The notes beneath the pieces were generated by a model, which was given only the letters and a program-made list of their open reading frames with translations, was not told the DNA's origin and made no database searches. From Prorocentrum cordatum (taxonomy: Eukaryota > Sar > Dinophyceae > Prorocentrales > Prorocentraceae): a stretch of 64,000 nucleotides of DNA. Position numbers and translations under genes: made by a program. Positions 10,591 to 23,028 of this stretch are shown piece by piece. Each line of letters begins with the position of its first letter. Within the stretch, counting starts at the first letter, position 1. The stretch is from positions 444,501-508,500 of the forward strand of contig CAUYUJ010003914.1 in the NCBI GenBank assembly GCA_963575745.1. The letters run 5' to 3'.

Positions 10591-11332
10591 CATCCTCTGA
10601 ATACTGGCCCGCAGGAGAGGGGCGAACTGCAGGACAAAATAAGCCTGTCGATCGGAATTTCAAACAAGAGCGTTTGGCTAGGATCATCCTTAACATTTAG
10701 ATTTGCCGGCCCTCCGCGATCTCGATATTCATCGCAAATCCGCTGGCGATTCGCAAGCCCTACGCAAGTTAGAGGCCGGGGACAGACTACCATCCTACAA
10801 GCGAACCCTGGGTCCTCGCCCTCTCCAGGAAATAACAAAAAACGTTATTTGGAACATAAGGCCGACACATTCACGCAAGACGCTCAGCAAGACATGTTCT
10901 AAGAACAATCAGTTCAAGCCACACTGAGGTCTTAGAACATTCTCTGTTGGCCTTGCAATGCGAGCCCCAAAAATAGGCACCACCACCACCACCTCCCTCA
11001 CCCCCTCCGTCTCGCAGGAGAGAGAAGGGGAAGAGGAGGGTAGAAGAGGGAGGGGAAGTGTAGGTGGTGGTGTGGTGGTGAATATCCCCATGAACCCTGA
11101 AACCGAGCCGCGAACCGCGGAACCGAACAGGTCGACCGCGGAACTGGCGAGAAAAAGGGCCAGTCAGAACCTGCCGTGAACGGGAACCCAGCCGCACACC
11201 CTTGAAGACCCACTCGCTGTGGGTCGGCCCCCTGTTGGAAGATCCACGACCAGGATGCTTCGCCAGGACAGGACGCCGCGGTCGAGCCAGAGCAGGCCAA
11301 GACGCTTCGCCACTACTTCTGGGTCGGGCTCG
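10591..11332. other. Unique stretch, no gene recognised
   Basis: No recognisable protein. A purine-rich run (GAGGAGGGTAGAAGAGGGAG) is at 11032-11055, next to a CACCACCACCACC run at 10979-10992. Confidence 0.35.
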
Positions 11333-11684
11333 TCCTCCCTTCTCCGGGCGGCTTCTTGGAGAAAGAGAGATACTCAAAACACGTCCAAAAGTAGTTAGGG
11401 GAACAAAAAATGGCATAAACATAAAAACTCGGAGGTCCGCGCGGATTTCTCGGATCGGCGCTGGACCCCCCTCCCTAGCGCGCGGAGCGCGCCAGGGGCG
11501 GGGCCGGAGGCGCCGCCAGGGGGCCCCAGCGCCGACCCGAGAAAAATCCGCGCGGACCTCAGAGTTGTTATGTTTATGCCATTTTTTGTCCCCCTAGTAG
11601 TCCAACGCGGTCGACACATCGCCCCCATCCTATGTCTGGACCCTTCCTATTTGAGTGCTCCTCCTGCCGAGGGACCCGCCCGCC
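11333..11684. mobile_element. Foldback element F1, copy 3, interrupted by a 200-bp MITE
   Basis: The outer ends (GTCGGGCTCGTCCTCC... and ...GAGGGACCCGCCCGCC) match family F1. Subtracting the nested element (11396-11595) and one copy of its target duplication leaves about 146 bp, close to the 151-153 bp of the intact copies. Confidence 0.5.
11396..11595. mobile_element. 200-bp MITE with about 68-bp arms and 6-bp target duplication
   Basis: The arms AGGGGAACAAAAAATGGCAT... and ...ATGCCATTTTTTGTCCCCCT are near-perfect inverses through GGTCCGCGCGGATTT. The flanks AGTAGT (11390-11395 and 11596-11601) are a likely target-site duplication. The related sequence at 11955-11975 (CGTCCAAACGCCGTCCAACG) lacks the insertion and serves as an empty site. 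No coding capacity, so mobilised in trans by an unseen transposase. Confidence 0.75.
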
Positions 11685-12004
11685 CCGAGGCCCATTGAAG
11701 GTCTGAGCTGGACGCCCGAAATGGGTACGGAAAGAATAGGTACTATGCCCAACAACAAATGTTGTCCTAAACCAACAGCGGCCGCTGTTGGGCAGGCGGC
11801 CTCCTGTCTCGAACGGACACAGGCCGCGGCGGCGCGGACAGCGAGTCCTGTTCAACATGAACACGGACTGCTGTTAGGCTTTGTCTCCATTCTTCTCGTA
11901 CCCATGTTGTTCGCGCCGATTTGGGAGAAAGGGAGATACCCAAAAAACGTCCAAACGCCGTCCAACGTGGCCGACAAATCGCCCCCGTCCTATTTCTGGA
12001 CCCT
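11685..12004. other. Unique DNA plus a partial F1-like copy lacking the MITE
   Basis: 11919-12004 (GAGAAAGGGAGATACCCAAA ... CCTATTTCTGGACCCT) parallels 11359-11390 and 11602-11645 but without the 200-bp insert. The copy is cut by the assembly gap. The rest has no recognised gene. Confidence 0.5.
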
Positions 12005-12104
12005 NNNNNNNNNNNNNNNNNNNNNNNNNNNNNNNNNNNNNNNNNNNNNNNNNNNNNNNNNNNNNNNNNNNNNNNNNNNNNNNNNNNNNNNNNNNNNNNN
12101 NNNN
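12005..12104. other. Assembly gap (100 N)
   Basis: Exactly 100 unknown bases, the usual scaffold-gap placeholder. The true distance, and the upstream part of the LINE fragment to its right, are unknown. Confidence 0.98.
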
Positions 12105-12602
12105 GAAGAATTGGAGGAGGAAGGAGTACGACCCCCCTCATGGGGCAACGACTTTATTCGACACATATATCGGGAGAGTAATACAGTAGCTGATGAACTT
12201 ACCCATTTAGCACGGGAAGGCAAGATATTCAGAGAGCTGTTCCACCACCATATCTTTCGTCCTGATGTTCAAGACAACTTTCGAGTTATTGGCCTCCGTG
12301 GATCCTTCGACGGCGGAGTGTGTGCCCAAGGTGTGGGCGTTGGTTGGTTTCTGCAGATTGGATATATCCCTCGCTTCCATGATCCGTGCCCTGACCCTGA
12401 ACATAGAGATAAGAGAGCTCGTGTAGTCTCCCTCTTCCCCCAAGCCTCCTCTCCGTGTCCAATCATATGGGAAGTAGTAGGGCGTTGTGCACAGGCACTC
12501 CCCTCCCATAGCAGTATCACTGACGCTGAGCTTTCGGGTCTCGAGGGCCTCTTGCGGGCCGCGGCCCAGGTGGCCCAAGACCTCCAGCTGCAGAGAGACT
12601 AG
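12105..12602 (+). CDS. LINE C-terminus with permuted RNase H-like domain (copy 1)
   Basis: 165 open codons from the gap to a TAG at 12600. The order is unusual. First comes the C-terminal RNase H signature (HIYRESNTVADELTHLA, last catalytic Asp codon 12192-12194). About 39 residues later comes the first-strand signature (LRGSFDGGV...GVGVGWFLQ, Asp codon 12309-12311), then the glutamate helix (SSITDAELSGLEGLLRA, Glu codon 12528-12530). Both halves are in one frame without stops, so this copy supports a genuinely permuted domain. RNase H in LINEs removes RNA from the RNA-DNA hybrid after reverse transcription. The part with the third carboxylate (the GDSLYVVN strand in copy 2) is lost in the gap. 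Confidence 0.75.
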   Translation, partial: EELEEEGVRPPSWGNDFIRHIYRESNTVADELTHLAREGKIFRELFHHHIFRPDVQDNFRVIGLRGSFDGGVCAQGVGVGWFLQIGYIPRFHDPCPDPEHRDKRARVVSLFPQASSPCPIIWEVVGRCAQALPSHSSITDAELSGLEGLLRAAAQVAQDLQLQRD

Positions 12603-12664
12603 GTAGGCACTTAACGGGCGCTGGGGCGCTCGGTGCCTGGTCAGCCTCCCCAAAAAAAAAGAAA
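12603..12664 (+). mobile_element. 3' UTR and A-tail of LINE copy 1
   Basis: GGTAGGCACT...GGTGCCTGG...CAGCCTCCCC followed by nine A, then GAAAC. The same order of blocks precedes the A-run of copy 3 (45170-45220), so the two share a 3' end. Directly after it, at 12665, the right half of a hairpin module starts (GTTGACGGTTTACCGCCGG), so the LINE interrupts a hairpin. Confidence 0.65.
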
Positions 12665-12768
12665 CGTTGACGGTTTACCGCCGGAGCCCAGTTGGCCGAC
12701 CCGACCAGAAAGGACAAAGTGATAACTTTTGGGTGGTTTTGCTCAGATTTGAAAGATATTTGACAATT

Positions 12769-13167
12769 ACCTCGTAGAGCTCTTCGGCATCGATGAGCTA
12801 GAGGAATTCCGGCGCGGGGTGGAGCTAGTTTGCCGACCCGACCAAAAGAGACAATGTGACAACTTTTGGGTGGTTTTGAATTTTTTCGGAGATATTTGAC
12901 AATTCATTTTTGGAAGGCGGATTTTTCGCACCTGTAAACGACTATGAGAGCCTCTCTGTCTTAGTATGAGCTCTGTAGGCGCACTTTTACTATCAAAACA
13001 CCTGGCGGAACGAACTTCATGTCGACACGAAAGAAAATCAATGTTTCCCTTTTTCGAGAAATGCTTCCAGAAGCTCTCTCTTTCGACTCTGAGCAGTCTT
13101 ACGCGTGAAAGGAGCTCTACGAGGTTCCCGGCGGTGACCAGGTTGACGGTTCACCGCCGGCGCCAGT
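12769..13167 (+). mobile_element. Complete 399-bp hairpin-ended element, subfamily A
   Basis: Starts ACCTCGTAGAGCTCTTCGGC, has the inverse GAGCTCTACGAGGT 42 bp before its 3' end, and finishes with the hairpin and CGCCAGT. Removing it joins ...GATATTTGACAATT to CATTTTGAGAAAGC... and restores an uninterrupted subfamily A host (compare 22740-22790), with no target duplication. Same length as the copy at 22630-23028. Non-coding: the open frames through its ends (YLVELFGIDELEEFRRG) are by-products of the repeat. Confidence 0.8.
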
Positions 13168-14597
13168 CATTTTGAGAAAGCAGATTTTTCGCACCTGTAA
13201 ACGATCATGAGGGCCTCTCCGTCTTAATATGAGCTCTGTAGGCGCACTTTTACTATCAAAACACTTGGCGGAACCAACTTCTTGTCGACATCAAAAAAAA
13301 CAATGTTGATTTTTTCGAGAAATGCCTCCAGAAGCTTTCTCTTTCGACTCTAAGCACTCTCACGCGTGAAAGGAGCTCTAGGAGGTTCCCGGCGGTGACC
13401 AGGTTGACGGTTCATCGCCGGCGCCAGTTCCGGGGCGCTGGAGAGCTAGTTGGCAAGAAAAATCTCGACGGACCTTTTGCTGACTTCTGGTCGGTTGAAC
13501 ATTTTGTTCTCGAAATTCCTCAATTCGTTTGGGCTCTAGTATTTTTTCCCATGATATTCGATCTTATTCCCGCTCGCCATCTTGATCTCAGCTCGATTGG
13601 GTACCTTTTACTGCCAAAAAGCAGGCAGGCGGGATCGGCCGTTTCAAGTGATCTTGACACGCGATGACGGTTTTCTGAACATAACTCGAGCTTTAGGACA
13701 TCTACAGAGCTGGTAAGCACAGCTAACCGATTCAGAATGATCAGGCGCGTTCGCCTGTTGAATCTAGAGGTCTGAACTCGGTCTGCTAGCCGAGCTAGGT
13801 CCGCAAACCTATTCGTATTATCTGAGTCATCTTGACAGACGCTCTCTGTGTTCTGTACTTAACTCGAGCTATAGGACAGCTACAGAGGTAATACTTACAG
13901 AAACCGATTCAGAATCATCAGTCGCATTGGTTTGTTGAATCCAGAGCTCTGAACTCGGTCTGCTGCCCGATTTAGAATCGCGAAACTATTCTTATTGTTC
14001 GAGTCATCTTGAGAAGTGCTCTCGGGTTTCTGCACTCAACTCGGGCTGGGGGGGGGGGCTACAGTGCTGGTGGTCACAGACATCGATTTGAAGTCATCAG
14101 GCGCGTTCGCTTGTCGCATCCAGAGCTCGGAACTCGGTCTGCTGCCCGAACTAGGTCTGCGAAGCTATAGTACTGTTCGAGTCATCCTGAGAGATGCTGT
14201 CGGTTTTCTGCACTTAACTCGGGCTGTAGGGGGGCTGCAGGGCTGATAATCACAGGAGTCGATTCGCAGAGATCAGACGCGTCGGCCTGTCGCATTCAGA
14301 GGTCTGAACTCGGTTTGATACTCGAGCTGGGTTGCCGAACTATTCGTTTTGTTAGAGTCATCTTGAGAGGTGCTGTCGATTTACGCACGTAACTCGGGCT
14401 GTAGGAGAGCTACAGAGCTCGCGAAGAAGACAATTCAGAAGCATTGGGGGCGCTCGGCTGTTGCATCGAGAGGTTTGAAATCGCTTAGGCTGAAAAACTA
14501 TTCGTTCTCTGCATTTTTTCCACATTATATATTGTCAGGAAGCTCTACGAGTCCCCCGGCGGTAAGGAAGGTTGACGGTTTACCGCCAGCGCCCAGT
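13168..14597 (+). mobile_element. Host remainder (A) and a subfamily B element with 178-bp units
   Basis: 13168-13428 is the 3' part of the subfamily A host split by the previous element. 13429-14597 is subfamily B without its first 42 bp: TCCGGGGCGCTGGAGAGCTA, the CTCGACGGACCTTTTGCTGA segment, then about four diverged ~178-bp tandem units (TCGGGCTG at 14041 and 14219), the CATTATATATTGTCAGG segment and the terminal hairpin. Confidence 0.65.
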
Positions 14598-15915
14598 GGT
14601 AACACTTGGGTGGTTTTGCGAAAAATTGAAAGATATTTGACAATTCATTTTGAGAAAGCAGATTTTTACTCCGAGCATTAGTTTCTTAACTTTATTCTGC
14701 GAGCAGCTCAGCTCTTTCGAGACAGATTTACTATCCAAACATTTGGAGGAACCGACATCACATTGACACCGAGAAATGCAAATATGATTTTTTATTTAGA
14801 AATGCTCTGAGAAGCGGTCTGCTTTGAATCTGTTAGGACAGCTATCGAGCTGGTAAGCACAGCTAATCAATTCAGAATGATCATGCGCGTTCGCCTATTG
14901 AATCTAGAGGGCTGAACTCGGTCTGAGCTGAGCTAGCTCCGCAAACCTATTCGTATTATTCGAGTCATCTTGACAGACGCTCTCGGTTTTCTGTACTTAA
15001 CTCGAGCTGTGGGGCAGTTAGAGAGCTCATTCTCACAGAAATCGATTGCGAATCATCAGGCGCGTTCGTCTGTTCCATCTAGAGGTCTGAACTTGGTCTG
15101 CTGCCCGAGCTAGGTTCGCGAAGCTATTCGTATTGTTCCAGTCATCTTGAGAGGTGCTGTCAGTTTCCTGCACTTAGCTCGGGCTGTAGGGGGCTATTGA
15201 GCTCGTACTCACAGGAATCGATTCGGAGACATCAGGCGCGTCCGCCTGCCAAATCCAGAGCTCAGAACTCGGTGTGCTGCCCGAGCTGGGTCCGCAAACT
15301 GTTCGTCTTTCTCGAGTCATCTTGAGAGGTGCTGTCTGTTTTCTGCACTTAACTCGAGCTGTAAGGGAGCTGCAGGGCTGCTAATCACTGGAATCGATTC
15401 GGAGACATCCGTCGCGTCCGCCTGTCGCATCCAGAGCTCTGAACTCGGTCTGCTGCCCGAGCTAGGTCCGCGAAACTATTCGTATTGTTCGAGTGATATT
15501 CAGAGGTGCTGTCGATTCTCTTCACTTAACTCGGGCTGTAAGTGGGCTGCAGGGTGTTAATCGCAGGAATTGATTCGGAGACATCAGGCGCGTCCGCCTG
15601 TTGCATTCAGAGGTCTGAACTCGGTCTGATACTCGAGCTAGATTCGCGAAACTATTTCTATTGTTCGAGTGATCTTGAGAGGTGCTGTCGATTCCCGCAC
15701 GTAACTCGGGCTGTAGGAGAGCTACGGAGCTCGTGCGCACAGAAAACGATCCAGAAGCATGAGGGGCGTTCGGCTGTTGCATCGAGAGATCTTAAATCGC
15801 TTGGGTTGAAAAACTATTCGTTCTCTGTAATTTTTTTCGACATTATATGTTGTCAGGAAGCTCTACGAGTCTCCCGGCGGTAAGAAAGGTTGACGGTTTA
15901 CCGCCGGCGCCCAGT
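14598..15915 (+). mobile_element. A fragment followed by a 178-bp unit array ending in a B terminus
   Basis: A short A-like piece (14598-14680) and a divergent piece with CTCTTTCGAGACAG and GAAATGCTCTGAGAAG lead into about five tandem 178-bp units (about 14830-15800). The B 3' end is at 15859-15915. Each unit carries the phrases ACTCGAGCTGTAGGACAGCT, ATCAGGCGCGTTCGTCTGTT and GAGGTCTGAACTCGGTCTGC. Confidence 0.6.
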
Positions 15916-16581
15916 TGGCCCATCCGGCCAGAAAGGACAAAGTGGTAACTTTTGGGTGGTTTTCAAAAAATTAAAGGATATTTGACAATTCATTTTGAGA
16001 AAGCAGATTTTTCGCACCTGTAGTAGGTTATGCCGCGTCCGTCAGTAAAATTTTCAGGCCCATAGGTGCAGTATTACTATTGAAACACTTGGAGGAACCG
16101 ACTTTGGATGAAAACCTAAAAATCGTGATTTTTCGTGTTTTTCGGCTCTCGCTTCAGAAGCTACCTTCATGTGTTCGGATAAGTGCTGTGCAAGAAAAGA
16201 GCTCGGCGGTAACCTGGTTGACGGTTTACCGCCGGCTCCCAGTTGGCCAACCCGGCCCGGGCGGACAATGTGGTGACCTGGGGTCGGTTTTTGGAAGATA
16301 GCAAGAGATTTTGAAATTCGTTTTGCAAATTTGGATTTTTATTCTATGCAGTGAATCATGGCGCTTTCGATGGTGCAATCCTTAGGGCTCTAGCTACATT
16401 ATATCTATCAAAAGACTGCGGGGAACCAGTATTGTGTACGACCGAAAACAAGATTTCTTTATTTTTGAAGCTGGTATTGAGAAACGTTTTTCTGCTGTTA
16501 TCTCGGATCCCACTGGTCTATTCAGAGCTCTACGAGGGTCCCGGCGGTAACCTGGTTGACGGTTTACCGCCGGATCCCAGT
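15916..16581 (+). mobile_element. Nested A and C fragments
   Basis: Begins TGGCCCATCCGGCC, the interior of subfamily A, directly after a CCCAGT terminus. Subfamily C sequence follows (TAGTAGGTTATGCCGCGTCC ... TTGGAGGAACCGAC), with hairpins near 16205 and 16525-16581. The second has the variant end GGATCCCAGT. Confidence 0.55.
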
Positions 16582-17738
16582 TCCGGCGCGCTGGAGAGCT
16601 AGTTGGAAAGAAAAATCTCGACGGACCTTTTGCTGACTTTTGGTCGGTTGAAAATTTTGTTTTCGAAATTCAACAATTCGTTTGAGCTCTAGTATTTTTT
16701 GCCACCATATTCGATCTTAATCCCGCTCGCCATCTTAATCTCAGCTCGATCGGGTGAATATTTCCGCAAAAAAGCGTCGCGGTGGGATCGGCTGTTTCGA
16801 GTCATGTTGATACGCATTGTCCGTTTTTTGTACTTAACTCGAGCTATGGGACAGCTACAGAGCTGATTCTCACAGAAATCGATTGGAAATCATCGGACGC
16901 GTTCGTCTGTTCCATCTAGAGGTCTGAATTCTGTCTGCTGCCCGAGCTAGGTTCGCGAAACTATTCGTATTGTTCGAGTCATCTTGAGAGGTGCTTTCAT
17001 TTTTCTGCACTTAACTCGGGCTGTAGGGGGGCTACAGGGCTCGTACTCACAGGAATCGATTCGGAGACATTAGACGCGTCCGCCTGCCAAATTAAGATCT
17101 TAGAACTCGGTGTGCTGCCCGAGCTAGGTCCGGAAAGCTATTCGTATTCTTTGAGTCATCTTGAGAGGTGCTGTCCGTCTCGAGCTGCAAGGGGGCTGCA
17201 GGGCTGGTAATCACTGGAATCGATTTGGAGACATCAGTCGCGTCCGCCTGTCGCATTGAGAGCTCTGAACTCGGTCTGCTGCCCGAGCTAGATTCGTGAA
17301 ACTATTCGTATTGTTCGAGTCATCTGGAGAGGTGCTGTCCGTTTTCTGCACTTAACCCGAGCTGTAAGGGGGCTGCAGGGCTGGTAATCACAGGAATCGA
17401 TTCGAAGACATCAGGCGCGTCCAGCTGCTGCATACAGAGGTCTGAACTCGGTCTGATACTCGAGCTAGATTCGCGAAACTATTTGTATTGTTCGAGTGAT
17501 CTTGAGAGGTGCTGTCGATTTTCGCACGTAGCTCGTAGAGGAGCTACGGAGCTCGTGCGCAGAGAAAACGATCAAGAAGCATCAGGGACGTTCGGCTGTT
17601 GCATCGAGAGGTCTGAGATCGCTCAGGCTGAAAAACTATTCGTTCTTTGCAATTTGTTTCGACATTATATATGGTCAGGAAGCTCTACGAGTCCCCCTGC
17701 GGTAAGAAAGGTTGACGGTTTACCGCCGGCGCCCAGTT
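16582..17738 (+). mobile_element. Subfamily B element lacking its first 42 bp
   Basis: Starts TCCGGCGCGCTGGAGAGC immediately after a CCCAGT end, exactly like the copy at 13429. About four 178-bp units (16810-17640) and a complete 3' end (17680-17738) follow. The shared break point AAT|TCCGG suggests another element inserted at that TT. Confidence 0.6.
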
Positions 17739-20384
17739 TAACCATTGATTTTAAGGAAGCAGATTTTTCCACCTGTAGACGACTGTGAGGGCCTCTGCGT
17801 CTTGATATAAGCTCTCTAGGCGCACTTTTACTATAAAACACTTGGCGCAACCAACTATATCTCGACATGAAAAAAAATAAACGTTTATTTTTTCGAGAAA
17901 TGCCTCCAGAAACTCTCTTCCCCGACTCTGAGCACTCTACGAGTAGGAGGAGCTCTGCGAGTTTCCCGGCGGTGACCAGGTTGAGAGTTCACCGCCAGCA
18001 CCAGTGCCTCCTAGAGCTCTTCGGTATCGATGAGCTGGAGGAATTCGGTATCGACAGTTTATTTTGAGAGACCAGTTTTTCCGCACCTGTAGTGGGTTAT
18101 GCCGCGTCTGTCACTCAAATTCTTAGGTCTGTAGGTGCAGTATTGCTATCAAAACATTTGAAGGAACCGAAATTGGTTAAAAACAGAAAAACGTGTTTTT
18201 TTGAATTCTCGTTTCTCGCTCCAGAAGCTTTCTTCTTCCTGCGGTAACCTGGTTGAACCTCGTAGAGCTTTTCGGCGTCGATGAGCTAGAGGAATTCCCG
18301 CGGGGGGGGGGGCTAGTTGGTCGAGCCGACCAGAAAGGATAAAATGTCAACTTTCGGGTGGTTTTGCGAACATTTGAAAGATATTTGACTATTTATTTTG
18401 AGAAAGCAGATTCTTCGCACCTGTAAACGACTATGAGGGCCTCTCCGTCAAAATATGAGCTCCGTTGGCGAACCTGCACTGTCAAAACACTTGGGGGAAC
18501 CAACTGTATGTCGGCATGAAAACAATGAAATTTGCTTGTTTCGAGAAATGCCATCAGAAGCTCTCTCTCTCTTTCGACTCTGAGCACTCTCGCGCGTGAA
18601 AAGAGCTCTACGAAGTTCCCGGCGGTGACCAGGTTGACAGTTCATCGCCGGCGTCAATTTGAAAGATAGTTGACAATTGTAGTGGGTTATGCCGCGTCTG
18701 CCAGTCAAATTCTTAGGTCCGTAGGTGCAGTATTGCTATCAAAACACTCGAAGGAATCGACGTTGGATAAAGAGAGAAAAACGTGATTTTGATTTTTTCG
18801 TTTCTCGCTTCAGAAGCTTTCTTCATGTGTTACGAGAAGCGCGGTGTGAGAAAAGAGCTCTACGAGGGTCCTGGCGGTGACCTGGTTGACGGTTTACCGT
18901 AACTTGGGGTCGGTTTTGCAAAGATTAGCAATATATTTGACAATTTATTTCGGGAAACCAGATTTTTCGCACCTGTGAACTGTGAGGGCCTCTGCGTCTT
19001 GATATGAGCTCTCTAGGCGCACTTTTACTATAAAACACTTGGCACAACCAACTTTATGTCGACATGAAAAAATGAATGTTCGATTTTTTTGAGAAATGCC
19101 TCCAGAAGCTCTCTCCTTCGACTCTGAGCACTCTCACGCCTGGAAGGAGCTCTACGAGGTTCCCGGCGGTGACCAGGTTGACGGTTCACCGCCGGTGCCA
19201 GTACCTCGAGAGCTCTTCGTCATCGATGAGCTAGAGAAATTCCGGCGCGGGGTGGAGCTAGTTGGTCGATCCAGCCAGAAAAGAAGATGTGATAACTTTG
19301 GGTCGGTTTTGCAAAGATTTGAAATATATTTGACAATTTATTCCGAGAAACTAGATTTTTCGCACCTGTAGACGACTGTGAGGGCCTCTGCGTCTTGATA
19401 TGAGCTCTCTAGGTGCACTTTTACTATTAAGACTCTTGGCGCAACCAACTTCTATGTCGACATGAAAAAAATGAATGTTCGATTTTTTGAGAAATGCCTC
19501 CAGAAGCTCTCTTCTTCGACTCTGAGCACTCTCACGCGTGGAAGGAGCTCTAGGAGGTTCCCGGCGGTGACCAGGTTGACGGTTCACCGCCGGTGCCAGT
19601 TTGTGGACCTGACAAGAAGAGACAATGTGATAACTTTGGGTCGGTTTTCCCAAGATTTGAAAGATATTTGACAATTGATGCTGATAAACTAGATTCTTCC
19701 CACCTGTAAACGACTATAAGAGCCTCTGTGTCTTAACATGAGCTCTGTAGGCGCACATTTATTATCAGAACACTTGGGGGAACCAACTTCATGTCGACAT
19801 GAAAAAAACACAGTGTTGATTTTTTCGAGAAATGCCTCCAGAAGCTTTCTCTTCCGACTCTGAGCTCTCTCACGCGTGAAAAGAGCTCTACGAGGTTCCC
19901 GGCGGTGACCAGGTTGACGGTCCACCGCCGGCGCCATTTTGGACGCAACCAAGTGGTCGGTTGAAAATACCTCGTAGAGCTCTGATGGAACAGAGCTGGA
20001 GGAATTCGGCGACAGGGTGGAGCTAGTTGGCAAAATTTCGAAAAGGGACGTGATCCTACCGTTCGCGGCCTGGCTCAGCCGATTTTGCAGTTCTAACCAT
20101 TCGTTTGGGCTGACAACTGTGCAAATCAAAGCTTTGCACTACAGAAGTTACCTCTCGAATTCTTAGCTCATTCCGTCGAGAAATTCTTGCGAGCGCAGCC
20201 AGAACCTGACTTCAGATTAACATGAAACATTGAAAATAGAAGATTTTTAGAAAATCTATTGCGAAGTGCTCTGCTTCGATTCTGGGCACTCTCACGCGTG
20301 CAAGGAGCTCTACGAAGTTCCCGGCGGTGACCAGGTTGACGGTTTACCGCCGGCGCCAGTTTAGGTTCCCGGCGGTGACCAGGT
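17739..20384 (+). mobile_element. Nest of truncated subfamily A and C elements
   Basis: At least seven 3' ends lie within 2.6 kb, mostly preceded by the A body (CACCTGTAAACGACTATGAG, GCTCTCTAGGCGCACTTTTA, GAAATGCCTCCAGAAGCTC). Several copies start mid-element directly after a CCAGT terminus. The 5' end sequence TACCTCGTAGAGC occurs at 19966 and variants at 18261 and 19200. No gene. Confidence 0.6.
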
Positions 20385-20741
20385 ACCTCGTAGAGCTCTT
20401 CGGCATCGATGAGCTGGAGGAATTCCGGCGCGGGGTGGAGCTAGTTGGCCGATTTGGCCCGGGCGGACAATGTGACGACTTTCGGTCGGTTTTGCTGACA
20501 TTTCGCACCTGTAATGGGTTATGACGCGTACGCCTGTCAAATTTTCAGGCCAGTAGGTACAGTATTACCACCAAAACACTTGGAGCAACCAACGTTAGAT
20601 AAAAAATGAACAACGTAATTTTTCGAGTTTTGGGGTCTCGCTCAGAAGCTTCCTTTATGTGTTCCGAAGCGCGGTCTGAGACAAGAGCTCTACGAGGGTC
20701 CCGGTGGTAACCTGGTTGACGGTTTACCGCCGGCGCCCAGT
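20385..20741 (+). mobile_element. Complete 357-bp element (subfamily C) inside a hairpin loop
   Basis: Starts ACCTCGTAGAGCTCTTCGGC, carries GAGCTCTACGAGGGT near its 3' end and ends in hairpin + GCGCCCAGT. The left flank is TTCCCGGCGGTGACCAGGT and the right flank TGACGGTTCACCGCCGGCG. Deleting the element rebuilds a perfect hairpin module, so it inserted between two T of the loop with no duplication. This fixes both termini. Confidence 0.85.
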
Positions 20742-22629
<1,888 letters not shown>

Positions 22630-23028
22630 ACCTCGTAGAGCTCGTCGGCATCGATGAGCTAGAGGAATTCCGGCGCGGGATGGAGCTGGTTGGTCGACCC
22701 GAGCAGAAAGGACAATGTGACAACTTTTGGTCGGTTTTGCTAAGATCTGAGAGAGATTTGACCATTTATTTGGAGAAAGTAGATTTTTCGCACCTGTAAG
22801 CGACTATGAGGGCCTCTTCGTCTTGATATAAGTTTTGTAGGCGCAAATTTACTATCAAAACACTTGGGGGGACCAACTTCATGTCGACATGAAAAAAAAT
22901 GAATGTTTCATTTTTCGAGAAATGCCTCGAGAAGCTCTCTCCTTCGACTCTGATCACTCTCGCGCGTGAAAGGAGCTCTACGAGGTTCCCGGTGGTGACC
23001 AGGTTGACGGTTCGCCGCCGTTGCCAGT
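22630..23028 (+). mobile_element. Complete 399-bp element, subfamily A
   Basis: TAGT|ACCTCGTAGAGCTC...GAGCTCTACGAGGT...hairpin...TTGCCAGT. Same length as 12769-13167. The hairpin has two weakened pairs (GGTGGTGA against TCGCCGCCG). Followed at once by the 5' end of another copy (23029). Confidence 0.75.

Noticed and set aside
12105-12602. Cellular RNase H gene
   Set aside because: The A-tail, the shared 3' UTR with copy 3, and the RT upstream in copy 2 place it in a LINE.
20385-20741. Introner elements or introns, since many units end in CAG and have internal GGTAA
   Set aside because: No flanking coding sequence supports splicing, and nested copies in non-coding repeats show a transposon-like TT target. 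A link to introners is not excluded genome-wide.
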